DNA from: GCA-016699445 sp964555055
GTDB lineage: Bacteria; UBA10199; JACPAL01; GCA-016699445
NCBI GenBank assembly: GCA_964555055.1
Contig: CAZKQW010000006.1
Location: 124,001-188,000 of the forward strand
Reading direction: 5' to 3'
DNA length: 64,000 nucleotides
Each line of letters starts with the position of its first letter. The stretch's first letter is position 1. Position numbers and translations under genes: made by a program. Under the pieces are notes generated by a model that saw only the letters and a program-made list of their open reading frames with translations, did no database searches and was not told the origin of the DNA. Shown one piece after another: positions 26,803-35,123 of the stretch.

Positions 26803-27093
26803 ATGATCCAAGGGTTCAAGGACAAAATCACCTCCGATATCTATCATGGGCATAATACGAGAGAATCCCGTAGCGTCCCCAAACAACTTTGGAAGCTCAT
26901 CGCTAGGAAGCTTGACGCCTTGAACGCCGCTTTCGTCGTCCATGACTTGAGGGTGCCGGCGGGCAACCGCCTGGAAAAGCTGACCGGAAAGCTCTCCGGC
27001 AAATACAGTATTCGGGTGAACGATCAATACCGGATCGTCTTCGGCTTCAAAGACGGTTCTGCGAATGAAGTCCAAGTGTTAGATTATCATTAA
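26803..27093 (+). CDS. higB: HigB-type toxin (RelE superfamily mRNA interferase)
   Basis: 96 residues, the normal HigB length. The sequence follows the HigB/plasmid-maintenance killer pattern: MIQGFKDK start, a helical middle with RKLDALNAA, then the core beta-sheet GNRLEKLTGKLSGKYSIRVN and QYRIVFGFKDG, ending VQVLDYH. Such toxins cleave mRNA on the ribosome and are neutralised by the HigA antitoxin encoded downstream. The toxin-first order is characteristic of higBA. It lies between displaced copies 1 and 2 of the reductase 3' end, so it is probably mobile cargo. Confidence 0.85.
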   Translation: MIQGFKDKITSDIYHGHNTRESRSVPKQLWKLIARKLDALNAAFVVHDLRVPAGNRLEKLTGKLSGKYSIRVNDQYRIVFGFKDGSANEVQVLDYH

Positions 27094-27106
27094 AAGGAGA
27101 AAATTT

Positions 27107-27379
27107 ATGATTCCTGAAAATAGAAGGCCTACCCATCCCGGAGATATCTTGTATTATGAGTTCTTAGAGCCGCTAAAGATGACCCAAGTGGAGTTGGCTA
27201 AGAAAATGAAAGTTCCTATCCAGAGGATCAACACTCTCATCAGCGGCAAACGGGGAGTCACCGCGGAAACGGCCCTCCTCTTGGCGAAAATCCTCAAAAC
27301 CTCACCCGAGTTTTGGATGAATCTCCAGACGACCTACGATCTCTATGAAGCCAAGCAATACATGAAACATGCGGCCTGA
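27107..27379 (+). CDS. higA: HigA-type antitoxin, XRE-family repressor
   Basis: 90 residues; 13 nt after higB with AAAAGGAGA before the ATG. It has the HigA/VapI layout: an N-terminal RRPTHPGDILYYEFLEPL, a helix-turn-helix (MTQVELAKKMKVPIQRINTLISGKRGVTAETALLLAKILKTS split across residues ~25-65), then the signature PEFWMNLQTTYDLYEA. It would neutralise HigB and repress the operon. The operator is not resolved, though the 5' region is short. Confidence 0.88.
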   Translation: MIPENRRPTHPGDILYYEFLEPLKMTQVELAKKMKVPIQRINTLISGKRGVTAETALLLAKILKTSPEFWMNLQTTYDLYEAKQYMKHAA

Positions 27380-27412
27380 TTCCCCATAAACCTCACAAGG
27401 GATTACAGGGTA

Positions 27413-27550
27413 TTAAATCGCCAAATTATCCGGCTGGAGCACCACCGGCTTACGCGGGGAGGCTTTGATGACCTCGGGTTCGCGGTCGTGGGCGAGCTTC
27501 AGGAAAGTCCTGGCCCAGCCGACCCAATCTTTTACTAATGCCTCATCCCC
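27413..27550 (-). repeat. Displaced copy 2 of the reductase 3' end
   Basis: About 138 bp matching the reductase 3' terminus. On the minus strand it still encodes KDWVGWARTFLKLAHDR and ends in LQPDNLAI plus stop, joined to unrelated upstream sequence, so it is not a gene. It differs from the functional end at PVV versus PVA. It separates HigBA from the ATPase module. The remainder of the 341-bp gap 27380-27720 shows no gene. Confidence 0.85.
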
Positions 27551-27720
27551 CATTTCAATCGAGGGTTGTGTCGAACTAAACTTCCTATTTCGGACAAACG
27601 AAGTCCCCTGCTTGACCTGAATCATCCAAATCTCACGGATTAGACCCGTCGTATTTTTTCCATTGATTATACATTATTCAACGGGTTATTTTCATCCAAG
27701 ACTCAAGAAGAGGACATATT

Positions 27721-28905
27721 TTGCCGCACCTAAGAAAAAGACATTCTGAAACTCTTATCTTGAAGAGACTCAAAAGCAGCCGAGTACTGACTTTGCAGGG
27801 CGCTCGCCAGACGGGGAAGAGCGTTTTGGCTAGAGATCTGCTTCCTTGCCTGCTTCCACGGGTTTCCTTTGAAACCTTCGATCGCGCGGTCACCAAACGT
27901 TTTGCTCAAGGGAACCCCGATACGTTCCTCGAAAAAAACGCGGAGTTTCATCCTTTGATCATAGATGAAGCCCAGAAAGTGCCCGAGATATTCGATGCTG
28001 TGAAACATCAAGTGGATCTTCACCCGACTCCGGGACGCTATATTCTTTTGGGTTCGTCTGAATTTTCCAGGGAAGTCAGAATACGTGAATCTTTGACCGG
28101 CAGAATGAGTCGCATAAGGCTTTATCCTTTTAATCTCGCCGAAGCTCTGCAGATTCCCGCAAATCCCAGCAAAGCTCCCCTACTTACCAATCAGAAGGCC
28201 CGCTGCCAGAGAGCCGATTTACTGCGTCATTTCAAATCAAGCGGAATGCCGGGAGTCTTTGCTTTGAGGAATCATTCGGATCGGGAAAGTTTTTTTGAGG
28301 ATTGGATATCGCTTGTCACCAGCCGGGATTTGCTTCTTTTCGTGAGATTGAATCCTGATCCTGATCTTGCTGATGCCATAATTCGAGCCATTCCAAAACT
28401 TGACGTACCCGATTCCACCCACCTCTCACGGCATCTCCGAGAGAATCCGAAAAAAATTCAAAAACATTTGATGATCCTAGAGCAGCTTTTTGTCCTGCAT
28501 AAAATTCTTCCTCACCGGCTTAGCACCGGGAAACCCCTCTATTTTCTTTTAGATGCTGGATTAGCGACTCATCTCGGCGCGTCTTTGGAAAGGCAGTTGC
28601 AGACTTGGATGCTTCAGGAACAGCTCTCCCAGCGTAGTTATCGCGATGACCGGGTATCACGGCTTTTCTATTATCGAAGTGCGCGAGCGGGGATCCTGGA
28701 TCTCATCTGTGAAACCACGAGGTTTTGTGCAGCCCTGAAAATCATTTCACGTGAGAGGATTGATTTAAGGGATCTGATGATCCTGAAGGCTTTTCAGGAA
28801 AAAGCTAAAAACGGGTCTAAGGTTCAAGCGATGGCCCTGGCTCCCATTGCCAAACCCGAAATGATTGATGGCATCCAAATTTTCCCTTGGGAAAGTATTG
28901 TTTAA
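27721..28905 (+). CDS. P-loop ATPase of the AAA_14/DUF4143 type
   Basis: 394 residues from TTG at 27721, supported by AGAAGAGGA six bases upstream; no suitable ATG is near. Walker A is GARQTGKSV (residues ~24-32) and Walker B is HPLIIDEAQKVP (~77-88), followed by ILLGSSEFS (sensor-like) and a RESLTGRM motif (~121). This is the standard order in archaeal/bacterial DUF4143 ATPases. The C-terminal half is a divergent PD-(D/E)XK-like or DUF4143 domain, but the usual final motifs are weak. These proteins are common solitary cargo in genomes and their role is largely unknown. Flanked by copies 2 and 3 of the reductase 3' end. Confidence 0.75.
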   Translation: MPHLRKRHSETLILKRLKSSRVLTLQGARQTGKSVLARDLLPCLLPRVSFETFDRAVTKRFAQGNPDTFLEKNAEFHPLIIDEAQKVPEIFDAVKHQVDLHPTPGRYILLGSSEFSREVRIRESLTGRMSRIRLYPFNLAEALQIPANPSKAPLLTNQKARCQRADLLRHFKSSGMPGVFALRNHSDRESFFEDWISLVTSRDLLLFVRLNPDPDLADAIIRAIPKLDVPDSTHLSRHLRENPKKIQKHLMILEQLFVLHKILPHRLSTGKPLYFLLDAGLATHLGASLERQLQTWMLQEQLSQRSYRDDRVSRLFYYRSARAGILDLICETTRFCAALKIISRERIDLRDLMILKAFQEKAKNGSKVQAMALAPIAKPEMIDGIQIFPWESIV

Positions 28906-28935
28906 GACGAAGTCCCCATCGATTCTCGACAATTA

Positions 28936-29085
28936 TTAAATCACCAAATTATCCGGCTGGAGCACCACCGGCTTACGCGGGGAGGCTTTGATGACCTCGG
29001 GTTCGCGGTCGTGGGCGAGCTTCAGGAAAGTCCTGGCCCAGCCGACCCAATCCTTCGCCACCACCTCGTCGACCTTCTGTCGCCT
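28936..29085 (-). repeat. Displaced copy 3 of the reductase 3' end
   Basis: 150 bp closely matching 29900-30049, including the segment encoding VDEALAKDWVGW-like sequence and AACTTCTGTCGCC-type flank (GACCTTCTGTCGCCT). It marks the boundary between the ATPase and nucleotidyltransferase modules. The 276-bp gap 28906-29181 otherwise contains only the 14-bp word GACATTCCCTTTGA at 29123. Confidence 0.85.
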
Positions 29086-29181
29086 GAAGGGGCGAGTCAT
29101 CATCCTTCACCAGGAGCGCTAGGACATTCCCTTTGACCGAGGCAGCTGAAGGTTGATACTCTTAATTCGTTGGAGATTAAA

Positions 29182-29394
29182 ATGACGTCCCAGGATATGA
29201 AGTATTGGCAAGGCATCTCTGATATCAATAAAAGCCTGTCTAAAGAGAAGCCGAATACCGCTCACGTGTTCGACTTTTTAGACGCTGCTTATCAGTTTGT
29301 AGTGGATATCAAGGGCAAAGTGGACACATCGGCGTCGGAAGCCATCAACTTGTATAAGACCTGGAAGCTTATTCGAAACAAAAACCATGCTTAA
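29182..29394 (+). CDS. Small hypothetical protein paired with an AbiEii-like gene
   Basis: 70 residues from ATG 29182, chosen because TTGGAG lies six bases upstream; an in-frame TTG at 29170 would bury that site. Begins MTSQDMKYWQGISDIN; helical and charged, with no recognised motif. The stop overlaps the next gene's start by 8 nt, indicating coupling. By position it would be the partner (antitoxin-like) of the nucleotidyltransferase. This is inferred from gene order only. Confidence 0.6.
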   Translation: MTSQDMKYWQGISDINKSLSKEKPNTAHVFDFLDAAYQFVVDIKGKVDTSASEAINLYKTWKLIRNKNHA

Positions 29395-29903
29395 TTTTAA
29401 GGATATCACGTTTCAAATTCTCGATGTCCTCGAAAAACATGCGATAAAACACTCTCTCATCGGTGGCATCGCCATCAGCCTTACCGTACGCGAACGGTTT
29501 ACCAAAGACATCGATTTTACGATCTGGCTCGAGAACGAAGAACTTTCAAAAAAATTCCTCAAAGATCTTCAGGCCAATCCTCATTGCCGCATCCATACGA
29601 CTTCATTCGTCTCCATTCCCCATATACCGGACTTCATCAGGATTTTTTGGGATGAGATCCCCATCGATTTCCTGGTGGCCAATATCGATTATCAACGAGA
29701 GCTTCTCGACAGATCCGTAGTCCCGGCCACTTCATGTCGCCTCTCCCGAGGATCTATTTATCTTAAAATTACTGGCTGATCGACCCAATGACAGGCAAGA
29801 TATCGAATGGATTTTACAAATCTATCCTGATCTAGACAGGGAATACATAAAGAAATGGTGCCAGATTTGGGAAATCTCAGGTCGCCTTAAAGACCAGTTT
29901 TAA
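29387..29903 (+). pseudogene. AbiEii-like nucleotidyltransferase, frameshifted
   Basis: The first ~118 codons (to about 29733) encode an MNT-fold N-terminus: SLIGGIAISLTVRERFTKDIDFTIWL contains the GG...(R)xTxDID signature of AbiEii/DUF1814-type nucleotidyltransferases. The frame then ends abruptly (stop at 29777-29779). In the +1 frame the expected continuation is intact: VASPEDLFILKLLADRPNDR, then a helical end and stop at 29901-29903. A one-base indel near 29730-29740 therefore splits the gene. It may be inactivated, or it may be an assembly error. Its stop codon lies exactly at the reductase 3' end and overlaps that gene's stop. Related proteins act in abortive-infection toxin systems. 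Confidence 0.65.
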
Positions 29904-30049
29904 ATCGCCAAATTATCCGGCTGAAGGGCCACGGGCTTACGCGGGGAGGCTTTGATCACCTCGGGTTCGCGGTCGTGGGCGAGCTTCAGGAAAGTCCTGG
30001 CCCAGCCGACCCAATCCTTCGCTAGGGCCTCGTCGACCTTCTGTCGCCT
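29900..30049 (-). repeat. Functional copy of the reductase 3' end (insertion target)
   Basis: The in-frame source of the repeats at 26602, 27413 and 28936. Interestingly the three displaced copies share CTGGAGCACCACCGGC while this one reads CTGAAGGGCCACGGGC. The functional end is thus the odd one out, as expected if the most recent insertion supplied a new end and displaced the old one. Confidence 0.75.
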
Positions 30050-32050
30050 CAGAGCCTGGATCTCCTTGTGGAACTTCGGGTACTCGGGGAAGAGGTTCGT
30101 CTTGACGAAGTGGTTTTCGAATTCATGCGTGGTTTCGATGTCGTTGAACGTCGGGACGTACCGATAAAAAAGCAGGCCGTCGGCCGCTTTGACGATCGCT
30201 TCGTACGCCTTGTAGGCGGCGGATTCGAATTCGCCGTGACTTAAGAGAGCTTCGGCGTTTTGCAGGAGCGGATCGCCGTCCTTCACCATCGGAGGCCGTG
30301 ACTCCACCGCGGCGCCGGCGCATTCGCCGATGACGCCTTTTTGCAGTCCGAACTCCTCCGTGCCTTCCCAATCCACGAAGAAAGACGGGTTTTCTTCATA
30401 GGCGGGGATCTTCTTGAAGGATTCAAGGACCTTCAACGCGCCTTCCTTGCCGACGCGCCCGTAGAATTGGTTGAAGCTTTCTTCCTGCTGGCGGCCGTCC
30501 ACGTAGTTCGAGACGAGGGCGACGACCGCATCCGGCACGTTCTTGGACGGAATGTGCGTGATCAGCTGTCCCACCGCCATGTCGCGGCCGAAATGGCCCC
30601 CGAGCACGACTTGGAACGCCGGCACCGTGTGGCCCTCCACGGGGATCGCGCCGCCGTAGAGGCCGATATTCGCGATGTAGTGCTGGCCGCAGCTATTCGG
30701 GCAGCCGCTGATCTTGATGCGCAGGTCCTTCGCGACTTGCGAGATTTTCCCGTTCGCCTGGTACAAATGCGCTTCGAGCGTGCGCGCCAAGCCCATCGAC
30801 GACGCGATACCCAAGCGGCACGTGTCCGTCCCCGGACAAGAGGTCACGTCGTAGATCGTCTGCGCGTCCTTTTTGACGAAATCGATCGCCTTCAGGTCTT
30901 GGTAGATGGCCGGTAAGTCTTGGTTACGCACCCAGCGGATCAGGAGATTCTGGTGCACCATTAGACGGATGTTCTCGCCGCAATAGCGACGGGAAATATC
31001 CGCCAACCTCCTCATTTGGGAAGGCTTCATGTCGCCGGTGGTCAAACGTACTTCGACCATCGAGTAGCCCTTTTGCTTCTGCTCCCAGACGTTCGTCTTT
31101 TTCCATTGCAGATAATCGGGGCTTTCCGGAGCGGCGGGAATCGCCGCCGTCACTTGCGGGGCTTTTTCTTCGTAAGAGGAAATCGTCTTTAAATAATCGT
31201 TCCATGAGGGATCGACTTCCAGCTCGCTTCTCTCCTGGCTCACTAAGCGTTTGAATTCCTCGAACCCGACCTTGTCGATGACGAACTTCATCCGGGCCTT
31301 GGAGCGGATCTTCCGCTCGCCCAAGCGGTCGAAGACGCGGATCACGGCCTGGGCCCACGGGATCAACTCCTCCGCCGCCATGAACGGGTCCAAGAGCTTC
31401 GCGATGCGCGGGCTCGAACCGAGACCGCCGCCGACGAAGACTTCGAAGCCGCGTTTACCATTCTGGATTTTCGCCACGAGACCTAAATCATGCAGCATCG
31501 GGTACGCCGTCATGACGCCGCCGCCGTCGAAGGCGATCTTGAATTTCCGCGGGAGGTTTTGACAGATCGGGTTGCGGATCAAGTGCCACGCCATCGCGTG
31601 CGCGTAGGGCGTCACGTCGAAGGCTTCCTGAGGGTCGACGCCGGCGCTGGGCGAAGCGGTGACGTTCCGCACCGTATTGCCGCAGGCTTCGCGCGTCGTG
31701 AGGCCGACGGCCTCGAGCTTGCGGATGAGGTCCGGCGTGTTTTTCACGTCCACGTAATGAATCTGCAGGTCCTGGCGCGTCGTGATGTGCGCGTTGTTGT
31801 GCGCGATCGTCTCGGCCAATTCGGCGATGCATTCGATCTGGGCCGCGTTAATAATGCCCATCGGGATCTTGATCCGGATCATCTGGACGCCGTCCTGGCG
31901 CTGTCCGTAAACCCCGTGTTGGAGACGGATGCGTTGGAAGGTCTCGGGAGTGATCTGGCCTCCCAGGAACTTATGGACGTTTTCCTCGTAGGATTGGATT
32001 TCCTTTTGGATAGCAGGTTGGACGGTAGGCGATGTTTCGGGGCGCGACAT
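29900..32050 (-). CDS. Siroheme sulfite/nitrite reductase with C-terminal helical extension
   Basis: 716 residues. Ferredoxin-type sulfite/nitrite reductase: two half-repeats, a substrate-binding Arg-rich segment (TTRQDLQIHYV; GNTVRNVTASP) and the siroheme/4Fe-4S ligands CPGTDTC (~405) and CPNSC (~452). It reduces sulfite to sulfide or nitrite to ammonia; sequence alone does not decide which. The last ~190 residues form an extra helical domain (SAAYKAYEAIVKAADGLLFYRYV) of HEPN-like appearance, absent from standard enzymes. The divergent rhodanese-MoeB gene points to sulfur metabolism. AAGAGG precedes the ATG. Its 3' 150 bp is copied three times downstream, making this an insertion hot spot. 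Confidence 0.85.
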   Translation of the reverse strand: MSRPETSPTVQPAIQKEIQSYEENVHKFLGGQITPETFQRIRLQHGVYGQRQDGVQMIRIKIPMGIINAAQIECIAELAETIAHNNAHITTRQDLQIHYVDVKNTPDLIRKLEAVGLTTREACGNTVRNVTASPSAGVDPQEAFDVTPYAHAMAWHLIRNPICQNLPRKFKIAFDGGGVMTAYPMLHDLGLVAKIQNGKRGFEVFVGGGLGSSPRIAKLLDPFMAAEELIPWAQAVIRVFDRLGERKIRSKARMKFVIDKVGFEEFKRLVSQERSELEVDPSWNDYLKTISSYEEKAPQVTAAIPAAPESPDYLQWKKTNVWEQKQKGYSMVEVRLTTGDMKPSQMRRLADISRRYCGENIRLMVHQNLLIRWVRNQDLPAIYQDLKAIDFVKKDAQTIYDVTSCPGTDTCRLGIASSMGLARTLEAHLYQANGKISQVAKDLRIKISGCPNSCGQHYIANIGLYGGAIPVEGHTVPAFQVVLGGHFGRDMAVGQLITHIPSKNVPDAVVALVSNYVDGRQQEESFNQFYGRVGKEGALKVLESFKKIPAYEENPSFFVDWEGTEEFGLQKGVIGECAGAAVESRPPMVKDGDPLLQNAEALLSHGEFESAAYKAYEAIVKAADGLLFYRYVPTFNDIETTHEFENHFVKTNLFPEYPKFHKEIQALRRQKVDEALAKDWVGWARTFLKLAHDREPEVIKASPRKPVALQPDNLAI

Positions 32051-32116
32051 ACTCGATACCTCTTTCTTCGGACGCTTTCTAATACAGGTCTGGCGCGTGT
32101 CAAATGAATACCCTGC

Positions 32117-32145
32117 TTGACAGCGCGGGGCGGCTGTTCTTTAAA
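32117..32145 (+). promoter_or_regulatory. Possible sigma-70 promoter of the rhodanese-MoeB gene
   Basis: TTGACA at 32117-32122, a 17-nt spacer and TTTAAA at 32140-32145. Transcription would then begin near 32152, so translation would be leaderless from the second ATG at 32154. Good -35 and spacing, mediocre -10; tentative. Confidence 0.3.
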
Positions 32146-32147
32146 GA

Positions 32148-33326
32148 ATGCCTATGCCGACATTTCAGGACATCATTAAAAAGGTAAAATCCGAGATCCG
32201 AGAGGTCCAGCCGAACGAAGCCCGGAAAATGACCCAGCAAAACCCCGCCATCGTAATGGTCGACGTGCGTGAGGCCGACGAATGGGAAGGCGGCATCGCC
32301 CCCGGGGCGCTCACGATCCAACGCGGCTTCCTCGAGCTCGACATCGAAGACTCCGTCACCGACAAGAATACGCCGATCATCGCTTACTGCGCGGGCGGCA
32401 CGCGATCCGCCTTGGCCGCGAAAACCCTGCAGGACATGGGCTATCAAACCGTCTACTCGATGGCGGGAGGTTTTAACGGCTGGAAGGACGCGGGCTTGCC
32501 CATTTTTCATAAGCGGACCCTCACGAAGGAACAAAACGTCCGTTACTCGCGCCATACCCTCCTCCCGGAAGTCGGCGAGGAAGGCCAATTGAAGCTCCTC
32601 GACGCGAAGGTCCTTTTGATCGGGGCCGGCGGCCTCGGATGCCCGACCGGCCTGTATTTGGCGGCAGCGGGCGTCGGCACGATCGGGATGATCGACTACG
32701 ACGCGGTAGATCTGTCCAACCTCCAACGCCAAATCCTCCACAGCGAATCCGAAGTCGGAAATCCCAAGGTGGAGTCCGCCCAACGCCGCTTGAACAGCCT
32801 GAATTCGGACATCAAGATCGTTCCCATCCGCGAAAAACTCTCGCGGGATAACGTCAAGAAGATCGTCGCCGACTATGACATCGTCGTGAACGGCTGCGAC
32901 AATTTCCCCACGCGCTACCTGATCAACGACGTCTGCGTCTTCATGAAAAAACCGCTGGTCGACGGCAGTATTTTCCGCTTCGAAGGCCAAGTGACGATCT
33001 TCGACACGGCCAAAGGTGGGCCTTGTTACCGCTGCCTCTATCCTGAGCCCCCACCCCCTGAAATGGCGCCTTCCTGCGCCGAGGGTGGCGTTTTAGGCGT
33101 CTTGCCCGGGATCATAGGTTCCATTGAGGCCGTCGAAACGATCAAAGTCATCTTAGGCAAAGGCGAACCGCTTGTCGGCCGACTCCTCATGTATGATGCC
33201 TTAGGGGAGCGCTTCCGCGAGATGAAGATCCGCCGGGACCCGAAGTGCCCGGTGTGCGGCGACAAACCGACGATCCAAGACCTGATCGATTACGAGTGGT
33301 TTTGCAGCAACCCGAACAAACACTAA
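32148..33326 (+). CDS. moeB: Rhodanese - MoeB/ThiF E1-like adenylyltransferase fusion
   Basis: 392 residues. Residues ~15-120 are a rhodanese domain with active-site loop CAGGTRS (~85) and DVREADEW. Residues ~125-392 are a ThiF/MoeB E1-like domain: nucleotide loop GAGGLGCP (~164), substrate Asp DYDAVDLSNLQRQ, and zinc ligands CYRCLYP and CPVCG. It adenylates the C-terminal Gly-Gly of small sulfur-carrier proteins (MoaD, ThiS or CysO types) and the rhodanese supplies persulfide sulfur. The usual order in MoeZ-type proteins is E1 then rhodanese; here the rhodanese comes first. No sulfur-carrier gene is visible nearby. Divergent from the sulfite reductase, sharing a 97-bp intergenic region; the peroxiredoxin follows 26 nt later. 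Confidence 0.88.
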   Translation: MPMPTFQDIIKKVKSEIREVQPNEARKMTQQNPAIVMVDVREADEWEGGIAPGALTIQRGFLELDIEDSVTDKNTPIIAYCAGGTRSALAAKTLQDMGYQTVYSMAGGFNGWKDAGLPIFHKRTLTKEQNVRYSRHTLLPEVGEEGQLKLLDAKVLLIGAGGLGCPTGLYLAAAGVGTIGMIDYDAVDLSNLQRQILHSESEVGNPKVESAQRRLNSLNSDIKIVPIREKLSRDNVKKIVADYDIVVNGCDNFPTRYLINDVCVFMKKPLVDGSIFRFEGQVTIFDTAKGGPCYRCLYPEPPPPEMAPSCAEGGVLGVLPGIIGSIEAVETIKVILGKGEPLVGRLLMYDALGERFREMKIRRDPKCPVCGDKPTIQDLIDYEWFCSNPNKH

Positions 33327-33352
33327 CTGGAAGGCTAACTTAAGGAGGAATT

Positions 33353-33940
33353 ATGCAAGTAGGACAAAAAGCCCCTGATTTCAAGGCGACCGCGGCCCTC
33401 GGCAACGACGAGTTCAAAGAACTCTCCCTCGCCGATTACAAAGGCAAGTGGCTCGTCCTGTTCTTTTACCCTTTGGACTTCACGTTCGTCTGCCCCACGG
33501 AGATCAACGCGTTTTCCGACGAGATCGATAAGTTCAAGAAGATCGGTGCCGAAGTCTTGGGCGTCTCGATCGACAGCCAGTTCTCGCACAACTCTTGGAT
33601 GAAGATGCCCCGCAAGGAAGGCGGCATCCAAGGCCTGAAATACCCCCTGCTCGCGGACGTGAACAAGACGATCGCCCAGGACTACGGCGTGCTCATGCCC
33701 CCTCCTGCGGGAATCGCGCTCCGCGGCCTTTTCGTGATCGATCCCGACGGGATCCTCCAGTACCAAACGGTCAACTTCTTGAACTTCGGCCGGTCCACCG
33801 AGGAAACCCTCCGCGTGATCCAAGCCATCCAGACGGTCAAGCAGACCGGCGAAGTCTGCCCCGCCAACTGGAAACCCGGCGAAAAGACCATGAAGGCCGA
33901 CCCGGTGAAGTCGAAGGAGTATTTTGCGACCGTGAAATAA
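33353..33940 (+). CDS. 2-Cys peroxiredoxin (AhpC/Prx1 type)
   Basis: 195 residues, strong AAGGAGGAA ribosome-binding site. The peroxidatic Cys is in FYPLDFTFVCPTEI (~47-52) and the resolving Cys in GEVCPANW (~165-172), so it is a typical 2-Cys enzyme that works as a domain-swapped dimer or decamer, reducing hydroperoxides at the expense of thioredoxin or AhpF-like reductants. Co-directional with and 26 nt from the rhodanese-MoeB gene; followed by a strong terminator. Confidence 0.92.
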   Translation: MQVGQKAPDFKATAALGNDEFKELSLADYKGKWLVLFFYPLDFTFVCPTEINAFSDEIDKFKKIGAEVLGVSIDSQFSHNSWMKMPRKEGGIQGLKYPLLADVNKTIAQDYGVLMPPPAGIALRGLFVIDPDGILQYQTVNFLNFGRSTEETLRVIQAIQTVKQTGEVCPANWKPGEKTMKADPVKSKEYFATVK

Positions 33941-33963
33941 TAAGTTTAGGATAAGGATTACGG

Positions 33964-33996
33964 TAGGGGCGGCTCGAAAGCCGCCCCTATTTTTTT
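33964..33996. terminator. Rho-independent terminator shared by convergent genes
   Basis: TAGGGGCGGCT (33964-33974) pairs with AGCCGCCCCTA (33979-33989) around CGAA, followed by seven T. It serves the peroxiredoxin on the plus strand. On the minus strand, part of its T-run overlaps the stop codon of the MBL hydrolase, and an A-rich arm precedes the stem. Confidence 0.85.
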
Positions 33997-34636
33997 ACGG
34001 TAACGCGTCGAACTCTTGGAAAGTCGAGGCTTTCAACGTCGGATTATGGGACTTTTCGTAGGCGATCGTCGAGACGGGTTTTACCCCGTAGTCATGGCCT
34101 GGGTAGACTTTTAGAGTCGGTTCTAATCCTTTGAGACGCTGCAAACTCTGGTAGAGCGTCTTAGGACTGCCGCCGGGCAGGTCGCTGCGGCCGCAATTGC
34201 CCTGGAAAAGCGTGTCACCCGTGAAGAGGTGGCCGATCGGGTCTTCGTCCGAGAAAAACCAATAACAGACCGACCCCGGCGTGTGGCCTGGGGTGTGAAT
34301 GACCTTTACTTGAAGCTTCCCTAGGAAAAACGAATCCCCTTCTCTCACAACGTGGACGCGAGCGGCGCCCGTATCGACTTCCGGTCGGTCATCGGCATGC
34401 ACGTAGATCTCGGCGTTCGTCCTCTCGACGACGGCTTGGACGCCCTCGACATGGTCGAAATGATGGTGGGTCAATAGGATCTTCGTGACGCGGTAGCCGT
34501 CGGTCTCCGCGATTTTCAAGACGCGATCCACTTCCCAGGCGGGGTCGATGTAAGCGCATTCCTTCGTGGTGGCGTCCCCCACGAGGTAATTAAAATTTTG
34601 CATCAGACCGACTTCAATTTGCCGTAGGTACGCCAT
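33995..34636 (-). CDS. MBL-fold metallo-hydrolase (glyoxalase II-like)
   Basis: 213 residues. Metal-ligand motifs are THHHFDH (~58-64), HTPGHTPGS (~113), FTGDTLF (~139) and YPGHDYG (~182): a binuclear metallo-beta-lactamase fold of the hydroxyacylglutathione-hydrolase/persulfide-dioxygenase branch. The N-terminus YLRQIEVGLMQNFNYLVGD is typical of the family, so the ATG at 34636 is kept although it overlaps the previous gene by 23 nt. Given the sulfur genes nearby, a persulfide role is possible but the motifs do not decide it. Confidence 0.82.
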   Translation of the reverse strand: MAYLRQIEVGLMQNFNYLVGDATTKECAYIDPAWEVDRVLKIAETDGYRVTKILLTHHHFDHVEGVQAVVERTNAEIYVHADDRPEVDTGAARVHVVREGDSFFLGKLQVKVIHTPGHTPGSVCYWFFSDEDPIGHLFTGDTLFQGNCGRSDLPGGSPKTLYQSLQRLKGLEPTLKVYPGHDYGVKPVSTIAYEKSHNPTLKASTFQEFDALP

Positions 34637-35123
34637 AGATCATGGGGATGATTTTAAGACCGATATAGATGGTGACGGCCATGAGGATGACGTTATAAAT
34701 TGTCATTTTACGGATCAACCCCGCGAGCTTTTCCTGTTTTTCGATCGGGCCTTCCATCACGCCGTTGGCCATACGGGTCACTTTCAGACCCATCCCGAAG
34801 CATTGGCCCGAGCCAATAAGGAAGATAAGCGTCGTCAACGCGAACTTCGTCATCAAAAGCGTGCCTAATGACTGGTAGTATTGGGTCCCGAACCCTATTT
34901 TGAGGTCCGTCAACCGTATGGCGCCCGTCATGAACGTGAGGCAAATCCCGAAGAGGAAGATGGGGTGAAAAAATTGGATCACCTTCGCGAAGACCTTCAT
35001 GCGTTGCGCCCGGTCTTCGATCAATTGCAAGGCTGGAGTTACGCCGAAAGCAAATAGAACCGCGCCGCCCAAACTGAGGACGACACCCATCAGATGTAGC
35101 CATCGCAAGAGTTCGTGGGACAT
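34614..35123 (-). CDS. Four-span membrane protein (CopD-like/DUF-type)
   Basis: 169 residues with four hydrophobic segments (~10-30, 50-68, 85-108, 140-160). An N-terminal HELLRWLHLMGVVLSLGG, with conserved His, is reminiscent of CopD/DUF2269-like heme or copper membrane proteins. Start codon overlaps the upstream stop (TAATG). Function uncertain; the same family flavour recurs in the divergent DUF4149-like gene. Confidence 0.6.
   Translation of the reverse strand: MSHELLRWLHLMGVVLSLGGAVLFAFGVTPALQLIEDRAQRMKVFAKVIQFFHPIFLFGICLTFMTGAIRLTDLKIGFGTQYYQSLGTLLMTKFALTTLIFLIGSGQCFGMGLKVTRMANGVMEGPIEKQEKLAGLIRKMTIYNVILMAVTIYIGLKIIPMIYGVPTAN

Noticed and set aside
27413..27625. A 70-residue minus-strand gene ending in LQPDNLAI
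   Set aside because: Its end is a displaced copy of the sulfite reductase C-terminus joined to unrelated sequence; it is a repeat, not a gene.
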